Positions 24,528 to 33,339 of a stretch of 64,000 nucleotides of DNA are shown here, piece after piece. Source of the DNA: Flavobacterium aquicola (GTDB lineage: Bacteria > Bacteroidota > Bacteroidia > Flavobacteriales > Flavobacteriaceae); the NCBI RefSeq assembly GCF_003385115.1, contig NZ_QUNI01000005.1, positions 252,446-316,445 on the forward strand, in the 5' to 3' direction. Below the pieces are notes generated by a model. That model made no database searches, had not been told where the DNA came from, and saw only the letters and a program-made list of their open reading frames with translations. The translations under genes were made by a program, and so were the position numbers. Within the stretch, counting starts at the first letter, position 1; every line of letters begins with the position of its first letter.

Positions 24528-24560
24528 AGACCTAACAGGTTTCAAAAACCTGTTAGGTCT
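24528..24560. repeat. Palindrome, AGACCTAACAGGTTT family, second full copy
   Basis: AGACCTAACAGGTTT, three bases, AAACCTGTTAGGTCT; it differs from 16448-16480 only in the centre. Confidence 0.9.
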
Positions 24561-24582
24561 CTATAAAAGACTTATTAAATTA

Positions 24583-24661
24583 GCCACAGATTTAAAAGAT
24601 TAGCACAGATTTTCTCAAATATTGAGAAATAAAATCAGTGTTAATCCTTTTAATCCGTGGC
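24583..24661. repeat. Long imperfect hairpin, GCCACAGATT family
   Basis: GCCACAGATTTAAAAGATTA and the complementary TTAATCCTTTTAATCCGTGGC form arms of about 31 bases with a few mismatches; an inner TTTCTC/GAGAAA stem caps it. The same family is seen perfectly at 25594-25661. Together with the two preceding elements it fills the 400-base gap 24274-24673, which holds no gene. Confidence 0.8.
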
Positions 24662-24673
24662 AAAAAAAATACA

Positions 24674-25024
24674 TTACCCCAGTACTTTCATCACCTGATG
24701 AATATTCTGCTGAGAATTGCCAATGTATATTTTGTCATCAATAATAAAAACTGGACGGCTCAGGAAAGTGTAATGTTCCAAAATGTATTTTTTATAATCA
24801 TCTTCGGTAAGGGATTTGTTCTTTAAATCCATCGATTTGTACAATTGTGCCTTTCTGCTGAACAAAGCTTCATAACTTCCCGAAAGCTTATGCATCTCTT
24901 CCAGTTCTTCAACAGTAATTGGGTTTTGCTTAATATCGTGAAAAGCCAGATTATGTCCTTCCGGTAGTGATTTTATAATTTTTCGGCAAGTGTCGCACGA
25001 AGCGAGGTAGTATATTTTGTTCAT
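24674..25024 (-). CDS. ArsC/Spx-family thioredoxin-fold protein
   Basis: This is a 116-residue cytosolic protein of the arsenate reductase-like family. The N-terminal SCDTCRKI gives the family CxxC near residues 9-12. SRPVFIIDDKIYIG near the C-terminus is the usual Arg-Pro strand. It may be a disulfide-active reductase or a Spx/YffB-like protein; no arsenic genes are nearby, so true arsenate reduction is not supported. The gene is divergent from the DinB gene. Confidence 0.88.
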   Translation of the reverse strand: MNKIYYLASCDTCRKIIKSLPEGHNLAFHDIKQNPITVEELEEMHKLSGSYEALFSRKAQLYKSMDLKNKSLTEDDYKKYILEHYTFLSRPVFIIDDKIYIGNSQQNIHQVMKVLG

Positions 25025-25101
25025 TATTTTTTCTGTTTTCTAAATGCAAAGGAAAACATTTGATTTTAAAATGTTTAATTTTATGCAAAAATATAAAACA
25101 G

Positions 25102-25557
25102 ATGAAAGATACATTTGAAGTTAACAGCACTAGCAGAAAAATGCTGAATGCTTATTTTGAAAACTATACGTTAGAACAGCTGAATAAAATTCCAGATGGG
25201 TTTACTAATAATTTAATTTGGAATATTGCTCATATTGTTGTGACGCAGCAAATATTGGTTTATAAATTATCAGGATTGCCAATGATGGTTTCTGACGAAA
25301 TGGTCGAAAAATATCGTAAAGGAACAAAACCTGAAAAGGATGTAACTCAAGCAGAAGCAGATGAAATTAAAACATTGCTGTTTGATACCTTACATAAGTT
25401 AGAAGCAGATTACAGCAACGGTATTTTTGTAAATTATCAGGAATATCCAACTTCCACAGGATTTATTTTAAAAAGTGCAGTAGGAGCAATTGAGTTCAAC
25501 AATTTTCATGAAGGACTGCATATCGGAATTATGATGAGCATTCGAAAGTTCGTGTAA
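25102..25557 (+). CDS. DinB-like four-helix metal-binding protein
   Basis: This is a 151-residue helical protein of the DinB/YfiT superfamily. Three histidines expected as metal ligands are visible: NIAHIVVTQ (about 49-57), and NNFHEGLHIG (about 133-142), which carries two. The N-terminal SRKMLNAYFENYTLEQLNKIP is typical of the family. Members include thiol-dependent enzymes and many proteins of unknown role. The ATG at 25102 is preferred over an upstream TTG. Confidence 0.85.
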   Translation: MKDTFEVNSTSRKMLNAYFENYTLEQLNKIPDGFTNNLIWNIAHIVVTQQILVYKLSGLPMMVSDEMVEKYRKGTKPEKDVTQAEADEIKTLLFDTLHKLEADYSNGIFVNYQEYPTSTGFILKSAVGAIEFNNFHEGLHIGIMMSIRKFV

Positions 25558-25593
25558 TCGGTTGAAAGAGTAAAACAAGTGTACTAAATTTTT

Positions 25594-25661
25594 GCCACAG
25601 ATTAGAAAGATTAACACAGATTATTTATGTGTAATCTGTGTTAATCTTTCTAATCTGTGGC
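25594..25661. repeat. Perfect 30-bp inverted repeat, GCCACAGATT family
   Basis: Arms 25594-25623 and 25632-25661 are exact complements around an 8-base loop. It lies between the DinB and trans-sulfuration genes and is related to 24583-24661. Confidence 0.92.
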
Positions 25662-25716
25662 TAATTTTTTTGTCCCCAATAGTTAAAAAAGTTGAACAGT
25701 AGAAAAAAATAAAGCG

Positions 25717-26862
25717 ATGAAATTCAATACCAAAGTCATTCACGGAGGCCAGCATCACGATCCGAGTACAGGCGCAGTAATGCCACCCGTTTACCAAACA
25801 TCAACTTTTGTACAAAATAGTCCAGGAAAACCGTTGAATCCCGATTACGAATACAGCCGTGCTGCAAACCCGACACGTACAGCGTTGGAAAACGCTTTGG
25901 CAAGTATCGAAAACGGAACACGAGGATTGGCTTTTTCATCAGGACTCGCGGCTACCGATTGTATTTTACGATCCTTTAAAGCAGGCGATGAAATCATTGC
26001 GATGGACGATTTATACGGCGGAACATACCGTATGTTTACCCGAATTTACAAGGATTCCGGAATTAAATTTCATTTTGTAGATATGAATGATTTGTATAAT
26101 TTCAAGTCACTTATTAATGAAAACACCAAATTAGTTTGGGTAGAAACGCCAACAAACCCTTTGATGAAATTGGCCGATATTCAGGAAATTGCCAAAATAA
26201 CTACAGCAAACAATATTCTTTTTGCAGTCGATAATACTTTTGCCACGCCTTATTTGCAAAAGCCATTGGACTTGGGAGCTGACATAGTAATGCACTCAGC
26301 AACTAAATACTTGGGAGGGCATTCAGATGTAATAGCAGGAGCTTTAATTGTAAAAGATGATGCTTTAGGAGATCAATTGCATTTTCAGCAATTTGCAACA
26401 GGAGCAACCCTTGGACCAATGGATAGTTTTTTAGTGCTTAGAGGAATTAAAACGCTGCATTTAAGAGTACAAAGGCATTGCGAAAACGGAACTAAAGTAG
26501 TTGAGTTTCTAAATAATCATCCTAAAATAAAAACAGTTTATTATCCAGGATTGCCAGATCATCCGTATCACGAAATTGCAAAAAAACAAATGAGCGGTTT
26601 TGGCGGAATGGTTTCTTTCACATTTAGCTCTGGTAAAAAGGAAGATGCAATACAGTTTCTTGAAAAACTAAAAGTGTTTACGTTGGCAGAATCTCTTGGC
26701 GGTGTAGAATCATTAGCCAATCACCCAGCTTTAATGACTCATGCTTCTATTCCAGAAGAAAAAAGAAAAGAAGTCGGAATTACAGATGATTTGGTTCGAC
26801 TGAGTGTCGGTATTGAAGACGCCGATGATTTGATTGCTGATTTAACTCAGGCATTAGCATAA
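25717..26862 (+). CDS. Cystathionine gamma-synthase/lyase family PLP enzyme
   Basis: This is a 381-residue cytosolic trans-sulfuration enzyme. The PLP lysine is Lys197 in HSATKYLGGHSDV. The phosphate-binding SSGLAAT (about 74-80) and YEYSRAANPTR (45-55) match the Cys/Met metabolism family. C-terminal SLGGVESLANHPA is also diagnostic. The family includes cystathionine gamma-synthase, cystathionine lyases and methionine gamma-lyase, which cannot be separated by eye. It is followed by a strong terminator, so it is probably transcribed alone. Confidence 0.93.
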   Translation: MKFNTKVIHGGQHHDPSTGAVMPPVYQTSTFVQNSPGKPLNPDYEYSRAANPTRTALENALASIENGTRGLAFSSGLAATDCILRSFKAGDEIIAMDDLYGGTYRMFTRIYKDSGIKFHFVDMNDLYNFKSLINENTKLVWVETPTNPLMKLADIQEIAKITTANNILFAVDNTFATPYLQKPLDLGADIVMHSATKYLGGHSDVIAGALIVKDDALGDQLHFQQFATGATLGPMDSFLVLRGIKTLHLRVQRHCENGTKVVEFLNNHPKIKTVYYPGLPDHPYHEIAKKQMSGFGGMVSFTFSSGKKEDAIQFLEKLKVFTLAESLGGVESLANHPALMTHASIPEEKRKEVGITDDLVRLSVGIEDADDLIADLTQALA

Positions 26863-26866
26863 AAAC

Positions 26867-26906
26867 TAAAAAATCCAACTTTATAAATTAAAGTTGGATT
26901 TTTTTT
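26867..26906. terminator. Bidirectional terminator after the trans-sulfuration gene
   Basis: AAAAAATCCAACTTT, loop, AAAGTTGGATTTTTTTT: a 15-bp perfect stem with A and T runs, between two convergent genes. Confidence 0.92.
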
Positions 26907-26924
26907 ATATAAATGGTGTTTTTT

Positions 26925-27710
26925 CTAATGTTCCAAATAGAAAATATATCCAATACTGATAGACGTCAGCCAATCGTTGTTTTTGTTTTCTTTAAACAAA
27001 TCTTCATTAGGGTTAAGTCCATCAACCCAGTCTGAACTGAAATATTGAGCTCTTACATCAAATATAAGATCAGACATTGAAGTGAGTTTGTAGCGGGTCC
27101 CAAGATTTAGAGCTACAGAAAAAACCGCTTTACTCTCGTTAGAATATCCGTGAGGACGTCCGTCTGATGGGACTAAATATTTAGGATAAGTAGTAATTAT
27201 ATTTCCAAGTTCTCCTAATTCAGAAGTAGCTGTGGCGTTATAATAACTGATCTGTGGTCCTAAACCGATGTACGGATTAAAACTCCCAACTGTTCTCTCA
27301 AAATCATGAATATGAAGGAAGCTGTACTCAAGCTGAATACCCAAATTGATTAATTGAGTTGTTCCCCGCATCGCCTGCAGCTGTTTTGCAGCGGGAGTGT
27401 TTTTGTCTACCCATTCTCCATAATGCTGTAAATTTGTTTTACTGTACGAGAATTCATTTCTTACTTTGAAATGTTCTGCAAAATAATCATTTACAAAATC
27501 AGTATATGAGAAATTCAAATAGTCAACAAAAGCAATTCCAAAACCCATATTGTTTATATTGGTTTCTGCATCGTCGCGTTGTCCATAATCAGATCGAAAT
27601 TGGACTGGTCCAGCAATAACACCTAATTCATGCGTGATTCCTGCTTGGGAAAAAGAAGTAAATGGTAAACCAATTAAGAGTAATAATGTGATTATTTTTA
27701 ATTTAGGCAT
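26925..27710 (-). CDS. Outer-membrane beta-barrel protein, Flavobacteria family
   Basis: This is a 261-residue precursor with a signal peptide (about 1-21, ending SFSQ). The mature part has alternating amphipathic strands with many aromatic and Gly residues (GVIAGPVQFRSDYGQRDD, FNPYIGLGPQISYY, FSVALNLGTRYKL) and ends with a strand closing ISIGYIFYL, fitting an outer-membrane barrel whose last residue region is aromatic. It resembles a family of uncharacterised Flavobacteriia barrel proteins. The function is unknown. Confidence 0.8.
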   Translation of the reverse strand: MPKLKIITLLLLIGLPFTSFSQAGITHELGVIAGPVQFRSDYGQRDDAETNINNMGFGIAFVDYLNFSYTDFVNDYFAEHFKVRNEFSYSKTNLQHYGEWVDKNTPAAKQLQAMRGTTQLINLGIQLEYSFLHIHDFERTVGSFNPYIGLGPQISYYNATATSELGELGNIITTYPKYLVPSDGRPHGYSNESKAVFSVALNLGTRYKLTSMSDLIFDVRAQYFSSDWVDGLNPNEDLFKENKNNDWLTSISIGYIFYLEH

Positions 27711-27736
27711 AAGTAGGTAGCATTTTCGTGGCTGGA

Positions 27737-27744
27737 CAAAGATA
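27737..27744 (-). promoter_or_regulatory. Promoter -7 box for the barrel gene at 26925-27710
   Basis: TATCTTTG on the reverse strand matches TAnnTTTG, 26 bases before the ATG. Confidence 0.5.
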
Positions 27745-27937
27745 TAAAAAGTGCTAATATAGAATTTGTTAAACAGTAAAAAATAAATAATAAAAAAATA
27801 AAATTTAGAAAAAAGGGTATATCTTTATAATTTTTATCAATACTATATCGATTTCGTAAAAACATTATTTCATATATTGAATTTTTTATAAATGACTAAT
27901 AAAAAGATAATTTTACTTAAATGTAGTATTAAAAAAG

Positions 27938-27966
27938 TTAAAATGTCTTAATAAGGTGTATATTTG
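27938..27966 (+). promoter_or_regulatory. Promoter of gdhA (TTA-N18-TATATTTG)
   Basis: TTA at 27938-27940 is followed after 18 bases by a perfect -7 box TATATTTG at 27959-27966, 45 bases before the ATG. It is one of the clearest promoters in the window. The rest of the 27711-28011 gap is AT-rich with nothing else recognised. Confidence 0.65.
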
Positions 27967-28011
27967 CAAAACTAACGGAAGCGTTTCTCTAACGTTTATA
28001 ATTTAAAAATC

Positions 28012-29355
28012 ATGTCACAAAGTATTACCGATTTTATCGAATTAGTTGCCAAAAAAAATCCGAATGAGCCGGAATTTATGCAAGCTGTTACCGAAGTTGC
28101 TGAAACAGTGATTCCTTTCATCGAAGAAAATGAAAAATACCAAAACAAAATGATTTTGGAAAGAATGGTCGAGTCAGACCGTATTATTATGTTTCGTGTA
28201 GTTTGGACAGATGATAAAGGGGACACACAAGTAAATAGAGGATACCGTATTCAGATGAACTCAGCTATAGGTCCGTATAAAGGAGGAATTCGTTTTCATC
28301 CTTCTGTAAATTTAAGTATTTTGAAGTTTTTGGCTTTTGAGCAGACTTTCAAAAACAGTTTGACTACATTACCAATGGGCGGAGGAAAAGGAGGAGCCGA
28401 TTTTGATCCAAAAGGTAAATCAGATAATGAAGTAATGCGTTTCTGCCAAGCTTTCATGACCGAATTATCAAAACATATTGGTGCTGATACTGATGTTCCT
28501 GCGGGAGATATTGGTGTAGGAGGAAGAGAAGTAGGATTCATGTTTGGCCAATTTAAAAGATTGAGAAATGAATTTACGGGAGTTTTAACTGGTAAAGGAA
28601 TTTCTTTTGGAGGTTCATTAATTCGTCCAGAAGCCACTGGATATGGAGATGTTTATTTTGCACAAAGTATGCTCGCTACAAAGGGAGAAAGTTTTGAAGG
28701 AAAAACAGTAGTTATTTCTGGTTCTGGAAACGTAGCACAATACGCAGCCGAAAAAGCAACTCAATTGGGAGGCAAAGTAGTGACGCTATCAGATTCTGCT
28801 GGATATATCTATGATGCTGACGGAATTGATACGGAGAAATTAGCACATATAATGGAAATTAAAAATGAGCAAAGAGGAAGAATCAGCGATTATCTTGCAA
28901 AATATCCAAATGCAAAATATGTAGCCGATAAACGTCCATGGGAAATAAAATGTGATGTAGCGCTGCCTTGTGCGACACAAAATGAGCTGAATGAAGAGGA
29001 AGCCAAAATGCTTATTGCTAACGGTTGTATCTGTGTTGCCGAAGGAGCAAATATGCCTTCAACACCAGAAGCTGTTCACGTATTTCAAAAAGCTAAAATT
29101 TTATTTGCACCAGGAAAAGCTTCTAATGCTGGCGGCGTAGCCACATCAGGACTTGAAATGTCACAAAACTCATTGCGCCTAAGCTGGACCTCAGAAGAAG
29201 TGGACGAAAGATTAAAAAATATTATGAAGGACATTCACGCTTCGTGTGTAAAATATGGTACAGATGCCACAGGTTTTACTGATTATGTACGAGGTGCCAA
29301 TATTGCAGGTTTCGTAAAAGTAGCCGATGCCATGCTTGCACAAGGAGTGGTATAA
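28012..29355 (+). CDS. gdhA: NADP-specific glutamate dehydrogenase
   Basis: This is a 447-residue hexameric-type enzyme interconverting glutamate and 2-oxoglutarate plus ammonia. The substrate-site PMGGGKGGADFDPKG is at about 121-135, with GPYKGGIRFHP before it. The Rossmann motif VVISGSGNVAQYA marks the NAD(P) domain. The length and the motif SFGGSLIRPEATGYG are typical of the ~450-residue NADP-dependent class, which usually works in ammonia assimilation. It has its own clear promoter and a terminator, so it is probably monocistronic. Confidence 0.96.
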   Translation: MSQSITDFIELVAKKNPNEPEFMQAVTEVAETVIPFIEENEKYQNKMILERMVESDRIIMFRVVWTDDKGDTQVNRGYRIQMNSAIGPYKGGIRFHPSVNLSILKFLAFEQTFKNSLTTLPMGGGKGGADFDPKGKSDNEVMRFCQAFMTELSKHIGADTDVPAGDIGVGGREVGFMFGQFKRLRNEFTGVLTGKGISFGGSLIRPEATGYGDVYFAQSMLATKGESFEGKTVVISGSGNVAQYAAEKATQLGGKVVTLSDSAGYIYDADGIDTEKLAHIMEIKNEQRGRISDYLAKYPNAKYVADKRPWEIKCDVALPCATQNELNEEEAKMLIANGCICVAEGANMPSTPEAVHVFQKAKILFAPGKASNAGGVATSGLEMSQNSLRLSWTSEEVDERLKNIMKDIHASCVKYGTDATGFTDYVRGANIAGFVKVADAMLAQGVV

Positions 29356-29410
29356 GGTCTTTTAGAATTCAGATTGCGAAATCAGTCTGCAGAATTTAAT
29401 TATGTTTATG

Positions 29411-29447
29411 AATGCCTTTTTCTGTAAAGATTAAAGGCATTTTTTTT
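29411..29447 (+). terminator. Terminator after gdhA
   Basis: AATGCCTTT, loop of about 13 bases, AAAGGCATTTTTTTT, 55 bases after the gdhA stop. Confidence 0.85.
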
Positions 29448-29529
29448 GCAGTCAACTAAAGTAAAAATCAAAAAAAACTATTTTTGCTTCATTCGGTATC
29501 TGAAATATAAAATCTCTTTCCCTTTGTAT

Positions 29530-29537
29530 TATATTTG
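29530..29537 (+). promoter_or_regulatory. Promoter -7 box for porZ
   Basis: TATATTTG is a perfect consensus match, 20 bases before the chosen ATG at 29557. The in-frame codons further upstream run through the gdhA terminator and cannot be the start. Confidence 0.5.
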
Positions 29538-29556
29538 TGAACCAATTTGTTGTTCA

Positions 29557-31851
29557 ATGCAAAAAAGACTGTTATATCTGCTTTTTTTATTTTTGGTCCA
29601 AATCACTTTTGCCCAAAGCAATCTGTCTTGGCAGGGATATTTTTCTTATACCCAAATCAAAGCAGTTTCCGAATCGCCAAAAGCTGTTTACGCCGCTTCC
29701 GAAAATGCCTTGTTTTCCAAAAATAACAGCACTAACATTATAAAAACCACCACAACAGTCGATGGTCTTTCGGGCGAAACTATAACAGCACTTTATCACA
29801 GTCCAGCATTCAATAAAACCATCGTTGGATATCAAAATGGATTATTGATCATCATTAACGAAGCCGATGGTTCGATGCTCAAAGTAGTCGATATTATCAA
29901 CAAAAGTTTACCCGCCAATATAAAACGTATCAACAATTTTATTGAATATAACGGAATCGTATATGTTTCCACCGATTTTGGAATTGTGCAATACAATTTA
30001 AATACTTCCAAGTTTGGAGATACTTATTTTATAGGAGACAATGGAGCCGAAATTAAAGTTTTTCAAACTGCCATTTACAGCGGATTTATTTACGCAGCTA
30101 CATCAAGCGGTATTCGAAAAGGAGATGCAGCCAATCCTAATTTAATAGATTACAACCAATGGCAAGTTACCGCAGGTGGTAATTGGGTTGGAGTCGCTTC
30201 ACTTGATACAGCTTTATATGCTGTAAATACAGCTGGCTATGTTCATAAATATGATTCGGCCACAAATATATTTAATGGCTTTTTGCAATTGCCAGAGTCG
30301 GCGGTCAATTTTAGAGCTATTACCGATTATCTGATTATAACAACGCCTAATAGTGTCTTGATATATAACAAACAGATGGTATTGGAACGTCAAATAAATA
30401 AAGACCAGATTATTGGTATGAAATCCACTTTTAGCTGTGCAACAATTATAGGTAACATAATTTACATAGGCACAACTGAAAATGGATTGATTACAGCCTC
30501 ACTTTCGGGCGATGCAGCCTTTGAAAACATAACTCCAATTGGTCCTTCCCGGAATAATATTTTCGCTCTGCAGGCATCACAGAATCAGCTTTGGACAGTA
30601 TATGGTGATTATGATATTGATTATAATCCCTATGGATTGGATGATTATGGAATTAGCAAATATTCAGCAGCTGGATGGCTGAATATTCCTTTTGAGGAGG
30701 TGCTTGGTGCCAAATCCATGACGCGCATTGCAATCAATCCATCGAATGAGAGAGAAGTGTACGCGAGCTCTTATTTTTCAGGATTATTGAAAATTAAAGA
30801 CGATGTTCCCGCAATTCTTTATAATCAAACCAACAGCAGTTTAGAATCTTTAACAGTTAGTCCCCCAGATCCCAATTACATTGATATTAGAATTGGCGGA
30901 ACAGCTTTTGATAAATCGGGAAATTTATGGATTAATAACTCAAGAGTTTCCAATGGTTTAAAAATGATGAGTTCCAGCGGGCAATGGACGAGTTATGCAA
31001 TGGGCAAAATTATAACAGCACCGGGCAGTAATGATTTTAACAAACTGGATATCGATAAATATGGGACAAAATGGATGTCGACCAACATAAATGGAGTGAT
31101 AGGATTTAATGAAAGCAGTAATACGTTTAAGAAAATTACTTTTGGCACAGACCTTGGAAATCTGCCCGTGCAAGATGTTCGGACTCTTGCTGTAGATACT
31201 AAAAATCAGCTTTGGATTGGTACTACAAAAGGATTGAGAGTTTTGTATAATGTAAATGATTTTCAAACCGAAAGCCAGCTTACAACCGAAAGTATTATTA
31301 TCATGGAAGATAATCTGGCTCAGGAATTGCTTTATGAGCAATTTATAACCGATATTGAAGTAAATGGTGCCAATGAGAAATGGATTGGAACTGCAGATGC
31401 TGGTGTATTCTTGGTTTCTCCAAACGGCCAGCAGACCAAGTACCATTTTACTTCAGACAATTCTCCTTTGCCCAGCAATGTTATAAATGATATTAGTATT
31501 AATAGCAGTACCGGCGAAGTTTTTATTGCCACTTCCAAGGGAATAATTTCTTTCAAAGGAATTGCGACATCCGCTAGCGATGACTTAAATAATGTATATG
31601 TATATCCTAATCCTGTTCGTCCAGAATATCAAGGAACAGTAAAAATAAATGGACTGCTCAATAAAGCCAATGTAAAAATTACTGATGTTGCCGGCAATCT
31701 GGTTTTCGAAGCCACTACCGAGGGAGGAACTTTAGAGTGGGATACGACTGCTTTTGGTAAATACAAAGTGGCATCAGGAGTATATATGATTTTTGTATCT
31801 GCTCAAGATGGCGGAGAAACAAAGGTTAAGAAAGTGATGATTATAAGATAA
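29557..31851 (+). CDS. porZ: PorZ-like type IX secretion surface protein
   Basis: This is a 764-residue precursor with a signal peptide at about 1-18 (ending TFAQ). Two seven-bladed-propeller-like regions follow, with repeated strands such as VYAASENALF, IVYVSTDFGIVQYN, NLWINNS, KWMSTNINGVIGFN and LWIGTTKGLRVL. The last 85 residues form a T9SS type A-like C-terminal domain starting VYVYPNPVRP and ending KVKKVMIIR. PorZ is part of the T9SS attachment complex, delivering anionic LPS to the sortase PorU. The W-Q-G-Y-F-S-Y opening and the overall layout fit PorZ. recO lies nearby, a common Bacteroidota neighbourhood. Confidence 0.85.
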   Translation: MQKRLLYLLFLFLVQITFAQSNLSWQGYFSYTQIKAVSESPKAVYAASENALFSKNNSTNIIKTTTTVDGLSGETITALYHSPAFNKTIVGYQNGLLIIINEADGSMLKVVDIINKSLPANIKRINNFIEYNGIVYVSTDFGIVQYNLNTSKFGDTYFIGDNGAEIKVFQTAIYSGFIYAATSSGIRKGDAANPNLIDYNQWQVTAGGNWVGVASLDTALYAVNTAGYVHKYDSATNIFNGFLQLPESAVNFRAITDYLIITTPNSVLIYNKQMVLERQINKDQIIGMKSTFSCATIIGNIIYIGTTENGLITASLSGDAAFENITPIGPSRNNIFALQASQNQLWTVYGDYDIDYNPYGLDDYGISKYSAAGWLNIPFEEVLGAKSMTRIAINPSNEREVYASSYFSGLLKIKDDVPAILYNQTNSSLESLTVSPPDPNYIDIRIGGTAFDKSGNLWINNSRVSNGLKMMSSSGQWTSYAMGKIITAPGSNDFNKLDIDKYGTKWMSTNINGVIGFNESSNTFKKITFGTDLGNLPVQDVRTLAVDTKNQLWIGTTKGLRVLYNVNDFQTESQLTTESIIIMEDNLAQELLYEQFITDIEVNGANEKWIGTADAGVFLVSPNGQQTKYHFTSDNSPLPSNVINDISINSSTGEVFIATSKGIISFKGIATSASDDLNNVYVYPNPVRPEYQGTVKINGLLNKANVKITDVAGNLVFEATTEGGTLEWDTTAFGKYKVASGVYMIFVSAQDGGETKVKKVMIIR

Positions 31852-31890
31852 AAAAAATTAAAATGAAATACATAATTATAAACGCATAGG

Positions 31891-33336
31891 ATGCTTTTTA
31901 ACTCTCTAAATTTTGCAATTTTTTTGCCAATCGTTTTTCTTCTTTATTGGTTTGTGACAAATAAATCACTCAAATTTCAGAATCTATTATTGCTTGCATC
32001 AAGTTATTTTTTTTATGCCTGCTGGGATTGGAGGTTTTTATTTTTATTGATTTTTTCCACATTATTGGATTATTTTACCGGAATAAAAATGTCTGAATCA
32101 AAAGATCAAAGAACTAAAAATTTTTGGTTTTGGTTAAGTATTTCGATAAATCTAGGTTTTCTAGGTGTTTTTAAATATTATAATTTTTTTATTCAATCAT
32201 TTGCAGATGCAGTCTCTAATTTTGGGTTCCATGTAAATCCTTGGACATTAAATGTGATCTTGCCTATAGGAATTTCATTCTATACTTTTCATGGCTTGTC
32301 GTATGTAATTGACATTTACAAAGACAGAATAAAAGCAGAAAAAAATATTATTGATTATTCTTTGTTTGTTAGTTTTTTTCCACTGTTGGTTGCCGGGCCT
32401 ATTGAACGAGCAACACATCTTTTACCTCAAATTCAGAAAAAAAGAACCTTTGATTATACCAAGGCAGTTGATGGCTTAAGACAAATTTTGTGGGGATTAT
32501 TCAAAAAAATTGTAATTGCAGATCAATGTGCTCAACATGCCAATATAATTTTTAATAATTCATCTGAATATTCGGGAAGTACCCTTGTGCTAGGAGCAAT
32601 ATTTTTTTCATTTCAAATTTATGGTGATTTTTCAGGTTATTCAGATATTGCAATTGGAACAGCACGGCTTTTTGGTGTCGACTTATTAAGGAATTTTGCG
32701 TTCCCTTATTTTTCAAGAGATATTGCAGAGTTTTGGAGAAGATGGCACATTTCACTTTCAACTTGGTTTCGAGATTATTTATATATTCCATTAGGAGGAA
32801 GCAAGGGGGGTACGTGGATGAAAGTTAGAAATACCTTTGTTATTTTCTTAGTAAGCGGATTTTGGCATGGTGCCAATTGGACTTTTATTGTTTGGGGTTT
32901 GCTTAATGCCTTGTATATTATGCCTTCTATTGTTTTTAATACAAATCGTAATAATCTGGACATCGTGGCTCAAGGAAAATATTTGCCAACTGTCAAAGAA
33001 ATTTTTCAGATGGGACTCACTTTTAGTTTAACCATTTTGGCATGGATTTTTTTTAGAGCAAATAATTTAGAACATGCTATTAATTACATCTCGGAAATAT
33101 TTTCAAGTTCATTATTTACTTTTCCTAAATATGACCAAGATGATTCTAAAAAAACATTATTTATCTTATTATTTATTTTTATAGTTATTGAATGGATGGG
33201 AAGAGAAAATCAGTTTGCTATTGCAAAAGTGACTAATTGGAAGCCAGTTTTTAGATATTCACTATATTATTTGATTATAGTTATAATCTTTTGGTTCAGT
33301 GGTAAAGAACAGCAATTTATTTATTTCCAGTTTTAG
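31891..33336 (+). CDS. MBOAT O-acyltransferase (AlgI/DltB type)
   Basis: This is a 481-residue polytopic membrane protein with about 11 hydrophobic segments. The AlgI-type signature FWRRWHISLSTWFRDYLY is near residue 280, and the catalytic histidine lies in SGFWHGANWTF at about 322-332. Members transfer acyl groups, usually acetyl, across the membrane to sugars, polysaccharides or teichoic acids. Its stop is 3 bases from the next start, an SGNH-like partner. The pair lies between porZ and recO, suggesting acylation of a surface glycan; which glycan is inference only. Confidence 0.93.
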   Translation: MLFNSLNFAIFLPIVFLLYWFVTNKSLKFQNLLLLASSYFFYACWDWRFLFLLIFSTLLDYFTGIKMSESKDQRTKNFWFWLSISINLGFLGVFKYYNFFIQSFADAVSNFGFHVNPWTLNVILPIGISFYTFHGLSYVIDIYKDRIKAEKNIIDYSLFVSFFPLLVAGPIERATHLLPQIQKKRTFDYTKAVDGLRQILWGLFKKIVIADQCAQHANIIFNNSSEYSGSTLVLGAIFFSFQIYGDFSGYSDIAIGTARLFGVDLLRNFAFPYFSRDIAEFWRRWHISLSTWFRDYLYIPLGGSKGGTWMKVRNTFVIFLVSGFWHGANWTFIVWGLLNALYIMPSIVFNTNRNNLDIVAQGKYLPTVKEIFQMGLTFSLTILAWIFFRANNLEHAINYISEIFSSSLFTFPKYDQDDSKKTLFILLFIFIVIEWMGRENQFAIAKVTNWKPVFRYSLYYLIIVIIFWFSGKEQQFIYFQF

Positions 33337-33339
33337 TAT

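Noticed and set aside
24674..25024. True arsenate reductase in an ars operon
   Set aside because: No arsR, arsB or acr3 gene is near; only the ArsC/Spx fold is supported.
29446..29556. 37-codon extension of PorZ
   Set aside because: It begins in the gdhA terminator, crosses the porZ -7 box and would hide the signal peptide.
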